Assembly (NCBI GenBank): GCA_964370225.1
Contig: CAYJII010000001.1
Coordinates: forward strand, 62,001 to 126,000
Direction: 5' to 3'
Length of the DNA: 64,000 bases
Origin: CAYJII01 sp964370225
Lineage (GTDB): Bacteria; Bacillota; Clostridia; Oscillospirales; Ruminococcaceae
In this document: one piece after another, positions 7,998-14,830 of the stretch
How the letters are laid out: every line of letters begins with the position of its first letter
Position numbering within the stretch: position 1 is the stretch's first letter
Position numbers and translations under genes: made by a program
Notes under the pieces: generated by a model
The model's database searches: none
What the model saw: the letters and a program-made list of their open reading frames with translations, nothing else
What the model was told of the DNA's origin: nothing

Positions 7998-9416
7998 ATG
8001 CCGGATTTATTGAGGGTAACGCAACCAATTACATCAAACGAGAATAACATTGGAAGAGCGCGTCCGCAAGACCAACCTCCCCAACCTACCATTGTTAATG
8101 TCCCCGACCCATCTAGGGTAACAAAAACTACCGACCAAACGGTATATAGCGAAAGGCAAAATCAGCGACATGACCCAAACGTTAAATCTAACTTTGATCA
8201 TTTCGTTGGGCTTTTGCGTTCTACTCCATATTTAAGCCAAACTATCACCCAGCTGATATTTACACGCATGGGCAATGTCGTAAACTCGGGTATTAGCGAA
8301 GACTTTGCTGCAAATATCGCTAAATTTATGGATTTGCTTAATATGAACGAAGCGGAACTTTTACAATTTGTTTTAAACCAAGGTAATACTTCAGCTAAAT
8401 TTAGCGGAGAAATCTTTGACATGTTAAGACAATCGCTTTCAGGTAGCAATTCTTCTGACATGACAAATGCAATACTACAGTTCGTGAAAACTTTTGATAA
8501 CGCTTCCTCGAACGGACAGCTTATCAACAGCATTATCGCGAATTTGAAAAATATCGCGCAATACATGCCAAAATCAAAAGGAGAAGAACTTCTTTCCTTA
8601 GCAAACAAGCTTATAGCCTCAGCCGAACAAGGTAGCAATCCTGCGAATATGAACACGCTAAAAACTGAAATTTTCCCATATCTATCTAAGTATATTACGC
8701 AAACCAAAGATTTTGGCTCAATTAGAGATATTATTTCCACACTCACTGCAAATTATGTTAACTATGAAAACGGTTCTGTTGACAATTTGATGCAGTCGTT
8801 TGAAAAATTATTTAACTACCCGCAACTTGCAGATAAGCTTTCGCAAATTCCAGCAGAACAAATCGAAGCTATGTTACTCAACGCTCGCTTTAAAAACGCA
8901 GACACAAGGCTTATGGACTTGTTTGTAAACATTATCTCCAACGGATTGACTGGCGGAAGTGATGCAACAAACAAGGAAGTATTTGAGAATATTCTCAAGT
9001 CATTGCTGATAAACAATAGTGTCTACATGCCTGTCGAACACATGATTGTACCTGTTTTCATTAACGGTAGACATATGTTCTCTGAAATATGGGTTGACCC
9101 TGACGCTTCAAGTAGTTCTGGTGATGATTCTGACGAAAACACTGCTAAGCTACTCGTGAAATTCGATATTGAAAACATCGGCTTTTTCGAGCTTGTTATG
9201 CTATATAAAGGCGGAAATGCTGAGCTATTAATGTTTTGCCCACCTGCGCTATCGAAAAAATATGATAGTATAAAACTAGCGTTACAAAAGATTCTTGAAA
9301 ACAATGGGATTACTTGCCAAAATATCGCAGTGGAAAAGAGCGTTCAGCCTCTGGTTATTTCCGATGTTTTCCCAAAAATATTTGAAAAGAGGGACAGTAT
9401 AAATGTCAAGGTATAA
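7998..9416 (+). CDS. FliK/YlqG-like protein preceding a FlhB-like gene
   Basis: 472 residues, cytoplasmic, no signal peptide. The first 70 residues are Pro/Gln-rich and probably disordered; residues 75-330 are helical. The C-terminal 130 residues (VPVFINGRHMFSEIWVDP, LLVKFDIENIGFFELVM, then a long helix and ITCQNIAVEKS) have the beta-beta-alpha-beta layout of the FliK C-terminal hook-length-control domain. In Firmicutes such a protein (YlqG type) commonly precedes a soluble FlhB C-terminal homologue, exactly as here with a 14-bp overlap. This points to a flagellar export role. The assignment rests on secondary-structure pattern and context, so the exact function is uncertain. Confidence 0.5.
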   Translation: MPDLLRVTQPITSNENNIGRARPQDQPPQPTIVNVPDPSRVTKTTDQTVYSERQNQRHDPNVKSNFDHFVGLLRSTPYLSQTITQLIFTRMGNVVNSGISEDFAANIAKFMDLLNMNEAELLQFVLNQGNTSAKFSGEIFDMLRQSLSGSNSSDMTNAILQFVKTFDNASSNGQLINSIIANLKNIAQYMPKSKGEELLSLANKLIASAEQGSNPANMNTLKTEIFPYLSKYITQTKDFGSIRDIISTLTANYVNYENGSVDNLMQSFEKLFNYPQLADKLSQIPAEQIEAMLLNARFKNADTRLMDLFVNIISNGLTGGSDATNKEVFENILKSLLINNSVYMPVEHMIVPVFINGRHMFSEIWVDPDASSSSGDDSDENTAKLLVKFDIENIGFFELVMLYKGGNAELLMFCPPALSKKYDSIKLALQKILENNGITCQNIAVEKSVQPLVISDVFPKIFEKRDSINVKV

Positions 9417-9720
9417 TTCGCATAAGAAAGCTGTCGCTTTAAAGTACGACGAAAGCCAATCAGCCCCCATCATCGTTGCATCCGGACTGGGTTATATGGC
9501 TGAAAAAATAGTGGAAGTTGCAAATGAACACAACCTGCCTGTATACGAGGACAACTCGCTCTCAAATGTACTCACTCAACTTGAGCTTGGGACGCCAATT
9601 CCCGAGGAGCTTTATAAGGCAGTAGTTGATATTTATGTTTATTTTATCAATGAGTGTCGACTCACTGAAATAGACGGTATACTCGCTGACAGCGAACAGA
9701 TAGAAGAGACACAAGATTAA
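9403..9720 (+). CDS. Soluble FlhB C-terminal-domain homologue (YlqH/FhlB type)
   Basis: 105 residues matching the cytoplasmic C-terminal domain of the flagellar export-gate protein FlhB: KAVALKYDESQSAPIIVASGLGYMAEKIVEVANEHNLPVYEDNSLSNVL. The membrane part and the NPTH autocleavage site of true FlhB are absent, so it resembles the stand-alone domain seen in bacilli and clostridia. Such proteins are thought to substitute for or modulate the processed FlhB C-terminus in substrate switching. It overlaps the upstream FliK-like gene by 14 bp, implying translational coupling. The last 15 residues are acidic. Confidence 0.85.
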   Translation: MSRYNSHKKAVALKYDESQSAPIIVASGLGYMAEKIVEVANEHNLPVYEDNSLSNVLTQLELGTPIPEELYKAVVDIYVYFINECRLTEIDGILADSEQIEETQD

Positions 9721-9744
9721 CCATGAAATGGAGCATTTATTTTT

Positions 9745-10437
9745 ATGGAAGTATTTTACAAGGCAAGCGTTGCTGACGCAAACGAAAACTATATTGCCGA
9801 CTTAACCATTAACTCAATCACAGTAAAAAATATTGTAGCTACGATAAACGATTTTTCGGAGGAACTCAAAGCTTCGATGTCTGAGTCATCAAACTACAAT
9901 GGATACATGGATGGAGAAGACTCGCTTTATATTTCAAGAGAAGTGAGATTATTTATTTACGACGACATCAAGGGAATACTTAAATATTCCGCTTATGTCA
10001 GCTACAGGCTCAAAACTTTGGTGCATTTTGAAAGAATGTCACTTTTGAGCACTATTCAAAGAAGAAATGATGTAAAAGTTAAGGTGATGATACCTCTTGT
10101 TATCGCGCCGACTATGGAAACTGTAAAAAATGGTAGAACCGAAAATGTGCGCTTGCTTAATAAAAGTGTCGACGGACAAATCGTCGATTTAAGCGCTGGT
10201 GGTTTGGCGTTTGCTTGCAGTAATGAGCTTGATAAAGACCTGTTGTATAACATGGTTTTTGACAGAACACCTCGCCAAGTCGACGTGAATTTGAAAATTA
10301 TACGTGAAATTCAAAAGCCGGACGGTTCTTATATATATGGTTGCAAATTTGATAATATCACGCAAAAAGACGAAGAATTAATAAGACAATACGTGTTTAG
10401 AGCTTTAGCCCAAAAACACGCTAGTACTCGTAGATAA
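9745..10437 (+). CDS. PilZ-domain protein, YcgR-like
   Basis: 230 residues: an N-terminal YcgR-like beta domain (about 1-100) and a C-terminal PilZ domain (about 104-222). PilZ motifs are QRRNDVK (105-111) and DLSAGG (148-153, fitting D/N-x-S-x-x-G). The canonical RxxxR is R107-x-x-x-K111, a conservative change in a c-di-GMP-contacting position. YcgR-type proteins bind c-di-GMP and slow the flagellar motor. It lies 24 bp after the FlhB-like gene with an ATGGAG ribosome site, so it is probably in the same operon. Nucleotide binding is likely but may be weakened. Confidence 0.85.
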   Translation: MEVFYKASVADANENYIADLTINSITVKNIVATINDFSEELKASMSESSNYNGYMDGEDSLYISREVRLFIYDDIKGILKYSAYVSYRLKTLVHFERMSLLSTIQRRNDVKVKVMIPLVIAPTMETVKNGRTENVRLLNKSVDGQIVDLSAGGLAFACSNELDKDLLYNMVFDRTPRQVDVNLKIIREIQKPDGSYIYGCKFDNITQKDEELIRQYVFRALAQKHASTRR

Positions 10438-10454
10438 ATCCTAATACTAAAATA

Positions 10455-10540
10455 GCGCTCTTTCATTTTACTTTGCATGAAAAGAGCAGTGCACTCACAA
10501 AAATTTTGCCGACGCAAAGCGGCACGAATGGAGCATAACA
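10455..10540 (+). promoter_or_regulatory. Structured leader of the parA-like gene (copy A of a duplicated element)
   Basis: Hairpin 1 pairs 10457-10466 with 10477-10487 (one bulged A) and has CTTTGC at 10471-10476 in its loop. Hairpin 2 pairs TGCCG (10507-10511) with CGGCA (10520-10524) and has GCAAAG at 10514-10519 in its loop. The two hexamers are exactly complementary, so a loop-loop (kissing) contact is possible. GGAG at 10530-10533 is 7 nt from the ATG. The same arrangement recurs at 11336-11428. Confidence 0.6.
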
Positions 10541-11314
10541 ATGAGCAACAATAAAGCTAACGTTATAACTATTACTAATCAAAAAGGCGGAGTTGGAAAA
10601 ACCACAACTGTCGCTGCTCTGGTAGAGGGGCTAGCTAAAAATAAAAAGAGAGTATTATGCATAGATTTAGACCCACAAGGTAGCCTTGGCTTTAGCTTAG
10701 GTGTGAACATCGAAAATGCAATCACTATTTATGATGTCTTCAAAGGTGAGTGCGATGTGCTAAAAGCTATTACCAAACTGGAACTTTGCGATATTCTTCC
10801 ATCTAACATTTTACTTAGTAGCGCCGAGCTTGAGTTTAATCGCGCTGGAAGAGAATTTATGCTAAAAAATATAATCGAGCCACTCCTTGAGGATTACGAT
10901 TATATCATTATCGACACACCACCTGCGCTAAATGTACTAACAATTAATGCATATGTAGCCGCAAATTCGCTCATCGTGCCAATGATACCGGATATTTTAA
11001 GTCTATTGGGAATTTCCCAACTTAAAGATACAATTGATACTGTTAAGAAGTTTTACAACCCAGATTTACAGCTTTTGGGTATACTTCTTACTAAATACAA
11101 TCGTCGCACTAAGCTTACACGTGAAGTGAAAGATATGGCAAAGCAAATTGCTGAGCAGCTTAACACTGTTGTTATCGAAACTTATATTCGAAACAGCGTC
11201 AGTGTTGCAGAAGCACCAGCTCACGGCGAGAGCATTATCACCTATTCTCCACGCTCAACAGCTGGAGAAGATTATGCACTTTTAGTTAAAAAGCTCATCA
11301 GTGGCAAGCTATAA
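10541..11314 (+). CDS. ParA/Soj-type P-loop ATPase
   Basis: 257 residues with the deviant Walker A KGGVGKTT (15-22), switch I (DLDPQGSLGFSLG), Walker B-like IIIDTPPAL, and the ParA C-terminal arginine region (RNSVSVAEAPAHG). These ATPases dimerise with ATP on DNA or membrane to position cargo. No ParB or centromere-like repeat is adjacent, so chromosome partition is unlikely. The setting between a PilZ protein and a ComFB protein, beside che and flg genes, suggests positioning of motility or chemotaxis complexes, as known for ParC/PpfA-type orphans. It lacks the FlhG context (flhF), so it is left unnamed. Confidence 0.85.
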   Translation: MSNNKANVITITNQKGGVGKTTTVAALVEGLAKNKKRVLCIDLDPQGSLGFSLGVNIENAITIYDVFKGECDVLKAITKLELCDILPSNILLSSAELEFNRAGREFMLKNIIEPLLEDYDYIIIDTPPALNVLTINAYVAANSLIVPMIPDILSLLGISQLKDTIDTVKKFYNPDLQLLGILLTKYNRRTKLTREVKDMAKQIAEQLNTVVIETYIRNSVSVAEAPAHGESIITYSPRSTAGEDYALLVKKLISGKL

Positions 11315-11335
11315 CCTTAATTAAAACAATTGTAA

Positions 11336-11428
11336 GCGCTCTTATCATTCCTTAGACTTTGCGTGATGGGAGCATAATGAAAATAGTTTATTTAATGCCG
11401 AAGCAAAGCGGCGGAATGGAGACAAATT
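11336..11428 (+). promoter_or_regulatory. Structured leader of the comFB-like gene (copy B of a duplicated element)
   Basis: Hairpin 1 pairs 11338-11347 with 11364-11373 (10 bp, two G-U) and has CTTTGC at 11357-11362. Hairpin 2 pairs 11396-11400 with 11409-11413 and has GCAAAG at 11403-11408. GGAG at 11418-11421 is again 7 nt from the ATG. Relative to copy A, stem 1 differs by compensatory changes while the loop hexamers and the second stem are conserved, which argues for selected RNA structure. Confidence 0.6.
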
Positions 11429-12058
11429 ATGGCAAAGAAAACTTCAAAAACAGCACATGTTATGAACTTGCTGACTAAAAGCGAGACTAGCGAGGAAGTT
11501 GCAAGCGCACAAATTAGTGCACAACCAGCTGTTAGCGAGGATGCAACAAAACCTGGCACAGATAGTAATGTAGATCCAATCTCAAACGCATTAGAGGCGT
11601 TTGTTCAAGAGGAAGAAGCCAGCTTAGCTCAAGATAGTATCCCAACCGAGGAAACTGCTGTAGCAGAGGAAGATGCGATAGTCGAAGATAATGCGGTGAA
11701 AAACACAGCACCAAAAACTACTAGCAACGCACCTACAGCTACTGATGATATGCTTGTTGCAAGCGACGGAACTACTCACATTTATATAAATGTTATGGAG
11801 CAAATTGTAGTCGATATTCGCGAGCACTATATGGAAAAATTCGATTTGTGCACATGTGAAATTTGTACTCTTGATGTCACTGCATTTACACTAAACCTAC
11901 TCCCTTCAAGATACACAGTTACGCACAAAGGTGAAGTTTTCGCTAAACTTGCTACTTTTAGCCAACAGTATTCTGCGGATATTATCACAGCTATAACAAA
12001 AGCGTGCATCAAAGTTAAAGAATCGCCACGTCACGAAATGTTCACTAACGGTGAATAA
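11429..12058 (+). CDS. ComFB-family protein with acidic N-terminal region
   Basis: 209 residues. Residues 1-118 are low-complexity, rich in Glu, Ala and Thr, and probably disordered. Residues 120-205 match the ComFB (late competence) family: INVMEQIVVDIREHY, the cysteine set CTCEIC followed by TLDVTAFTLNLLPSRYTVTHKGE, and a final ESPRHE. The cysteines probably bind zinc or stabilise the fold. ComFB proteins have been reported as cyclic-dinucleotide receptors in cyanobacteria, so a second messenger-binding protein beside PilZ is plausible. It follows the ParA gene and shares its leader element; a strong terminator follows. Confidence 0.75.
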   Translation: MAKKTSKTAHVMNLLTKSETSEEVASAQISAQPAVSEDATKPGTDSNVDPISNALEAFVQEEEASLAQDSIPTEETAVAEEDAIVEDNAVKNTAPKTTSNAPTATDDMLVASDGTTHIYINVMEQIVVDIREHYMEKFDLCTCEICTLDVTAFTLNLLPSRYTVTHKGEVFAKLATFSQQYSADIITAITKACIKVKESPRHEMFTNGE

Positions 12059-12065
12059 AATCTAT

Positions 12066-12107
12066 CGAGATGATAAAATCACAGATTTTGTCATCTCGTT
12101 TTGTTTG
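12066..12107 (+). terminator. Terminator of the ComFB gene
   Basis: A 15-bp stem (12066-12080 with 12084-12098, one G-U) with loop ACA, followed by TTTTGTTTG, 8 bp after the stop codon. Confidence 0.9.
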
Positions 12108-12141
12108 TGCGCAAAAAGTCAGTTATGTTTAAATGGCGATA

Positions 12142-12183
12142 ATAATAAAGAAGCTATCACTAAAGCGATAGCTTCTTTATTAT
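12142..12183. terminator. Bidirectional terminator between convergent genes
   Basis: A 17-bp perfect inverted repeat (12142-12158 with 12167-12183), A/T-rich at both ends, between the ComFB gene and the convergent glycosyltransferase. Confidence 0.8.
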
Positions 12184-12210
12184 TATATTCTTATTTTTTA
12201 GCGTTTTATG

Positions 12211-12975
12211 CTATTTTTTCTTGTTCATTGTAATTAGAACTTTTGCGATAGGTTTTGGCCAAAATTTTCTAAGCATGTACATATCCTCGCTATAACGTCT
12301 ATCGTCGTTTATCGCTTTCATAGTCTCAGAGTCGTCGTGCATTCTATGATACATCAGCACCTTGGGAACATAGCAAAATGCGCCCTTATTCTCAGCAATT
12401 CTCACCCATGCATCCCAATCTAGTGCAACTGACATCTTTTCGTTAAATCTAAATCTAGCAAGGTTTTTCAAATCAAAGCTGACGGAAGGACAGCCGATTG
12501 CGCAAGCCATTGATTGAACATATTTATTAAGAAATCTGCTTGATTTTACTAAAACTAGTGGGGAAAGTAAAATCTTTTTTAGCATCATATTTCGTGAGTT
12601 TTTGGCGATTTTTTCATCTTTTATCTCGTTATAATCGCAAAAACCAATCAGCGAATTTTCATGCTTATTAAACAGTCGCATCATCTCGCTTGAGTAGTCT
12701 TTATGGTAAATATCATCTTGATGCGCAATTGTGGCGTAGCGAGTTTTCACTTTGCTTAGCGCAAAATTCCAGTCTGCTGCAATCCCCTTTTTTCCGCTAT
12801 CATTAATATATAGTTTGATATCATGTTCTTTACAAATACTTTTTATGTAATCATTTTCAGTAGAGGTCATGGCAATAATTTCGCTTTTATATGTCTGATT
12901 TTGTAGTGACATTATACATTCAGTCAGATATTCTGACTCTTTATAAGCGCAAATTACAAAGCTATGTTCTTGCAT
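12211..12975 (-). CDS. Family 2 glycosyltransferase
   Basis: 254 residues with a GT-A fold: SFVICAYKESEYLTECIMSLQNQTYK at the N-terminus, a GIAADWNFAL helix, and the metal-binding HQDD (DxD-like) near residue 100, followed by the acceptor region with LDWDAWVRIAE. It should transfer a sugar from a nucleotide donor to a glycan or lipid acceptor; the substrate cannot be read from sequence. There is no membrane helix except a weak hydrophobic stretch near 135-150. It is a single gene convergent with the motility cluster; a link to flagellin glycosylation is possible but unsupported. Confidence 0.85.
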   Translation of the reverse strand: MQEHSFVICAYKESEYLTECIMSLQNQTYKSEIIAMTSTENDYIKSICKEHDIKLYINDSGKKGIAADWNFALSKVKTRYATIAHQDDIYHKDYSSEMMRLFNKHENSLIGFCDYNEIKDEKIAKNSRNMMLKKILLSPLVLVKSSRFLNKYVQSMACAIGCPSVSFDLKNLARFRFNEKMSVALDWDAWVRIAENKGAFCYVPKVLMYHRMHDDSETMKAINDDRRYSEDMYMLRKFWPKPIAKVLITMNKKK

Positions 12976-13146
12976 AAATCCCCCTCCATTTCCACTGCAA
13001 AATGCAGATAACTGTACATAAATTTATTATATCCAAAATAGTATAACATAAAAATATATTTTCTTCAAACAAATTCTACTTTTTTTATTTTTGCATATCA
13101 TTTTAGTAACTGATTAATATGTTTTTGCTTTTGGAAGGGGAATTTT

Positions 13147-13404
13147 ATGGAGCTTAAAGTTATTTTTTATTTTATATGCGCTTGCCTTGTTGTCATGAAC
13201 TTTTATTACTACAAATCCACTAAACATTTTTTCAAAACTTGTATAATTTCCAGCATGAGCGGGGTAATAGCACTATTCCCAACCGCTTTAGCTTGCTCTG
13301 CCCTAGCCCTACCTCTTGCGATAAATTATCCGACAATACTAATTTCCGCGATTTTTGGTATACCAGGAGTATTTATGATGCTGATTTATACGTTGATTTT
13401 GTGA
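13147..13404 (+). CDS. BofA-like integral membrane protein
   Basis: 85 residues with three hydrophobic segments (about 3-22, 31-55, 60-84). The C-terminal part SMSGVIALFPTALACSALALPLAINYPTILISAIFGIPGVFMMLI follows the BofA family pattern (G..a....N......lplN..T..i...lGiPGv). In Bacillus, BofA holds the SpoIVFB protease inactive and so delays pro-sigma-K processing. A clear AAGGGG ribosome site precedes the ATG. The usual recR neighbour is absent. Sporulation is independently suggested by sleB at 36486. It could also be a BofA-like protein with another role. Confidence 0.62.
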   Translation: MELKVIFYFICACLVVMNFYYYKSTKHFFKTCIISSMSGVIALFPTALACSALALPLAINYPTILISAIFGIPGVFMMLIYTLIL

Positions 13405-13419
13405 AAAAAATGTCAATGC

Positions 13420-13447
13420 TTGTAAAATTATAAAAAAGTATTATAAT
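13420..13447 (+). promoter_or_regulatory. Sigma-A promoter of the pduL-like gene
   Basis: TTGTAA (13420-13425), 16 nt, TATAAT (13442-13447), 38 nt before the ATG at 13485. Confidence 0.55.
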
Positions 13448-13484
13448 AGAATTAGTTACAAAAAAGAAAAGAGGAAGTATAAAA

Positions 13485-14063
13485 ATGTCAAAAGAATTTA
13501 TTGTTGAAACTAGCGCGCGCCATCTTCATGTATCTGAAGAGGATTTAAAGATTTTATTTGGAGAAAATGCAACACTTACACCTAAAAAAGACTTGTCACA
13601 ACCTGGACAATTTGCTTGCGAAGAGAGAGTTACTGTTGTAGGACCAAAATCTTCTCTACCAGGCGTTACAATTTTAGGCCCAGTAAGACCACAAACTCAA
13701 GTAGAAATCGCAATGACCGATGCTAGAAAAATTGGTATTAGCGCTCCTATCAGAGAATCAGGCGATGTAGCTGCTACTCCTGGATGTAAGCTAGTTGGCC
13801 CATGTGGCGAAGTTGAAATCAAAGAAGGCGTTATCGTTGCAAAAAGACATATACATATGACTCCTGCAGACGCTACTGATTTAAACGTAAACGACAAAGA
13901 TATCGTTTGTGTAAAAATCGAAACTGAAGGCAGAACTACTATTTACGGTGATGTTGTAGTTAGAGTACATGACAATTTTGCGCTTGCTATGCACATTGAC
14001 ACTGATGAGTCAAATGCTGCTGCTTGCCCAATGTCTGCAAAAGGCGAAATATACAAAGCGTAG
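13485..14063 (+). CDS. pduL: PduL-type phosphate propanoyltransferase
   Basis: 192 residues. Two PduL half-domains are visible, each with the paired-histidine motif: ARHLHVS (H13, H15) and AKRHIHMT (H122, H124), with further zinc-ligand candidates H161 and H169. The enzyme interconverts acyl-CoA and acyl-phosphate (propanoyl or acetyl), giving ATP through an acyl kinase. No microcompartment shell gene or N-terminal encapsulation peptide is present, so it is probably a free housekeeping phosphotransacylase replacing Pta. It is monocistronic, with its own promoter and a following inverted repeat. Confidence 0.88.
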   Translation: MSKEFIVETSARHLHVSEEDLKILFGENATLTPKKDLSQPGQFACEERVTVVGPKSSLPGVTILGPVRPQTQVEIAMTDARKIGISAPIRESGDVAATPGCKLVGPCGEVEIKEGVIVAKRHIHMTPADATDLNVNDKDIVCVKIETEGRTTIYGDVVVRVHDNFALAMHIDTDESNAAACPMSAKGEIYKA

Positions 14064-14081
14064 ATTAAAATTAAAATACTG

Positions 14082-14110
14082 TTTACAATACGTATATATT
14101 ATGGTATAAT
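14082..14110 (+). promoter_or_regulatory. Sigma-A promoter of the 14179 gene
   Basis: TTTACA (14082-14087), 17 nt, TATAAT (14105-14110). The -10 box lies inside the left arm of the inverted repeat at 14100-14136. Confidence 0.65.
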
Positions 14111-14136
14111 GAAGCTTACACAATCATTATACCATA
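14100..14136. repeat. Perfect inverted repeat over a promoter: operator or pduL terminator
   Basis: TATGGTATAATGA (14100-14112) and its exact reverse complement (14124-14136) are separated by 11 bp and followed by TATAATTTTTT. Read from pduL it resembles a terminator. Read from the promoter at 14082-14110 it covers -10 to about +20, as an operator would. Both readings remain open. Confidence 0.6.
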
Positions 14137-14178
14137 GTATAATTTTTTCATTTTTAAATATCGATAGGAGGTGCCATT

Positions 14179-14460
14179 ATGGGTAAAGAATTTTTACAGT
14201 ATAAAAACAGACCTTTGGTTAGATGCAAAAATACAATTTACTACGGGAATATGTATGACGAATATGTTATCATGATGACTATAGTAGATTCTGGCAAAAA
14301 AGACAGCTTGGATATCTCCGGCAAAATTTCAATTAAACTTATTATGACCGACGAAACTAAAAATCCTTTAGAGAGAATTGTGAAATCTAGCGAAAAAGAA
14401 GGATTGTACAAAGCACTCGATATTGCCAATATTTGGTTAAGCGAAGCACTGAAATCGTAA
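14179..14460 (+). CDS. Conserved small protein of unknown function
   Basis: 93 residues, soluble, alpha/beta, with no recognised domain. The phrases YKNRPLVRCKNTIYYGNMYDEYVIMMTI and LDIANIWLSEALKS look like a conserved clostridial family that I cannot name. A strong AGGAGG ribosome site precedes the ATG. It has its own promoter overlapped by a perfect inverted repeat and lies upstream of two tRNA genes. No function is proposed. Confidence 0.7.
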   Translation: MGKEFLQYKNRPLVRCKNTIYYGNMYDEYVIMMTIVDSGKKDSLDISGKISIKLIMTDETKNPLERIVKSSEKEGLYKALDIANIWLSEALKS

Positions 14461-14518
14461 GGAAATAATTGATATTTGGTAATATTGTATCAAAAAAACT
14501 CGATTTGCTGATAAAATG

Positions 14519-14561
14519 TGAGGCATATGGACTTTTTTGAAAAAAGTGTTGACATGCCTCA
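14519..14561 (+). terminator. Possible terminator of the 14179 gene overlapping the tRNA promoter
   Basis: TGAGGCAT (14519-14526) pairs with ATGCCTCA (14554-14561); an inner ACTTTTT/AAAAAGT stem lies at 14531-14547; TTGTTTTA follows. The right arm begins at the last base of the tRNA -35 box. Confidence 0.4.
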
Positions 14562-14578
14562 TTGTTTTATGCTATAAT
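14549..14578 (+). promoter_or_regulatory. Sigma-A promoter of the tRNA pair
   Basis: TTGACA (14549-14554), 18 nt, TATAAT (14573-14578), about 30 nt before tRNA-Met. Both hexamers are perfect consensus. Confidence 0.85.
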
Positions 14579-14609
14579 AATAAACGTTCCGAGTGAGCAG
14601 TTAGAATAT

Positions 14610-14686
14610 GGCGGCATAGCTCAGTTGGCTAGAGCACGCGGTTCATACCCGCGGTGTCGTTGGTTCAAATCCGACTGCCGCTACCA
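14610..14686 (+). tRNA. tRNA-Met (CAT), elongator type
   Basis: 77 nt including encoded CCA. The acceptor stem GGCGGCA pairs with TGCCGCT, the anticodon stem-loop has CAT at 14643-14645, and the T-loop is GGTTCAAATCC. It closely resembles the elongator tRNA-Met of Bacillus. The initiator is excluded because position 1-72 is paired (G-U). A tRNA-Ile2 reading is less likely. Confidence 0.93.
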
Positions 14687-14691
14687 TATCA

Positions 14692-14766
14692 GGCCCGTTG
14701 GTCAAGCGGTTAAGACTCCGCCCTTTCACGGCGGCATCACGAGTTCGATTCTCGTACGGGTCACCA
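14692..14766 (+). tRNA. tRNA-Glu (TTC)
   Basis: 75 nt including encoded CCA. The acceptor GGCCCGT pairs with ACGGGTC, the anticodon loop CTTTCAC carries TTC, and the T-arm is CGAGTTCGATTCTCG. It begins 5 nt after tRNA-Met and is co-transcribed with it. Confidence 0.95.
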
Positions 14767-14767
14767 A

Positions 14768-14802
14768 AAAAAGCATTATCGTAAGATAATGCTTTTTATT
14801 TT
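14768..14802 (+). terminator. Terminator after tRNA-Glu
   Basis: AAAGCATTATC (14770-14780), loop GTAA, then GATAATGCTTT followed by TTATTTTTAT. Confidence 0.9.
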
Positions 14803-14830
14803 TATATAGTTAATTTTAGAGAGGATTGCA

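Noticed and set aside
10504..10540. ACGCAAAG in the ParA leader resembles part of the c-di-GMP-I (GEMM) riboswitch
   Set aside because: The GNRA tetraloop, its receptor and the second long stem of GEMM-I are absent, and copy B has AAGCAAAG instead.
10541..11314. Naming the ParA-like ATPase FlhG/YlxH or Soj
   Set aside because: No flhF next to it and no parB or parS nearby; motifs fit ParA in general but do not decide the subfamily.
12051..12233. Short plus-strand open frame after the ComFB gene
   Set aside because: It spans two terminator hairpins and has no ribosome site.
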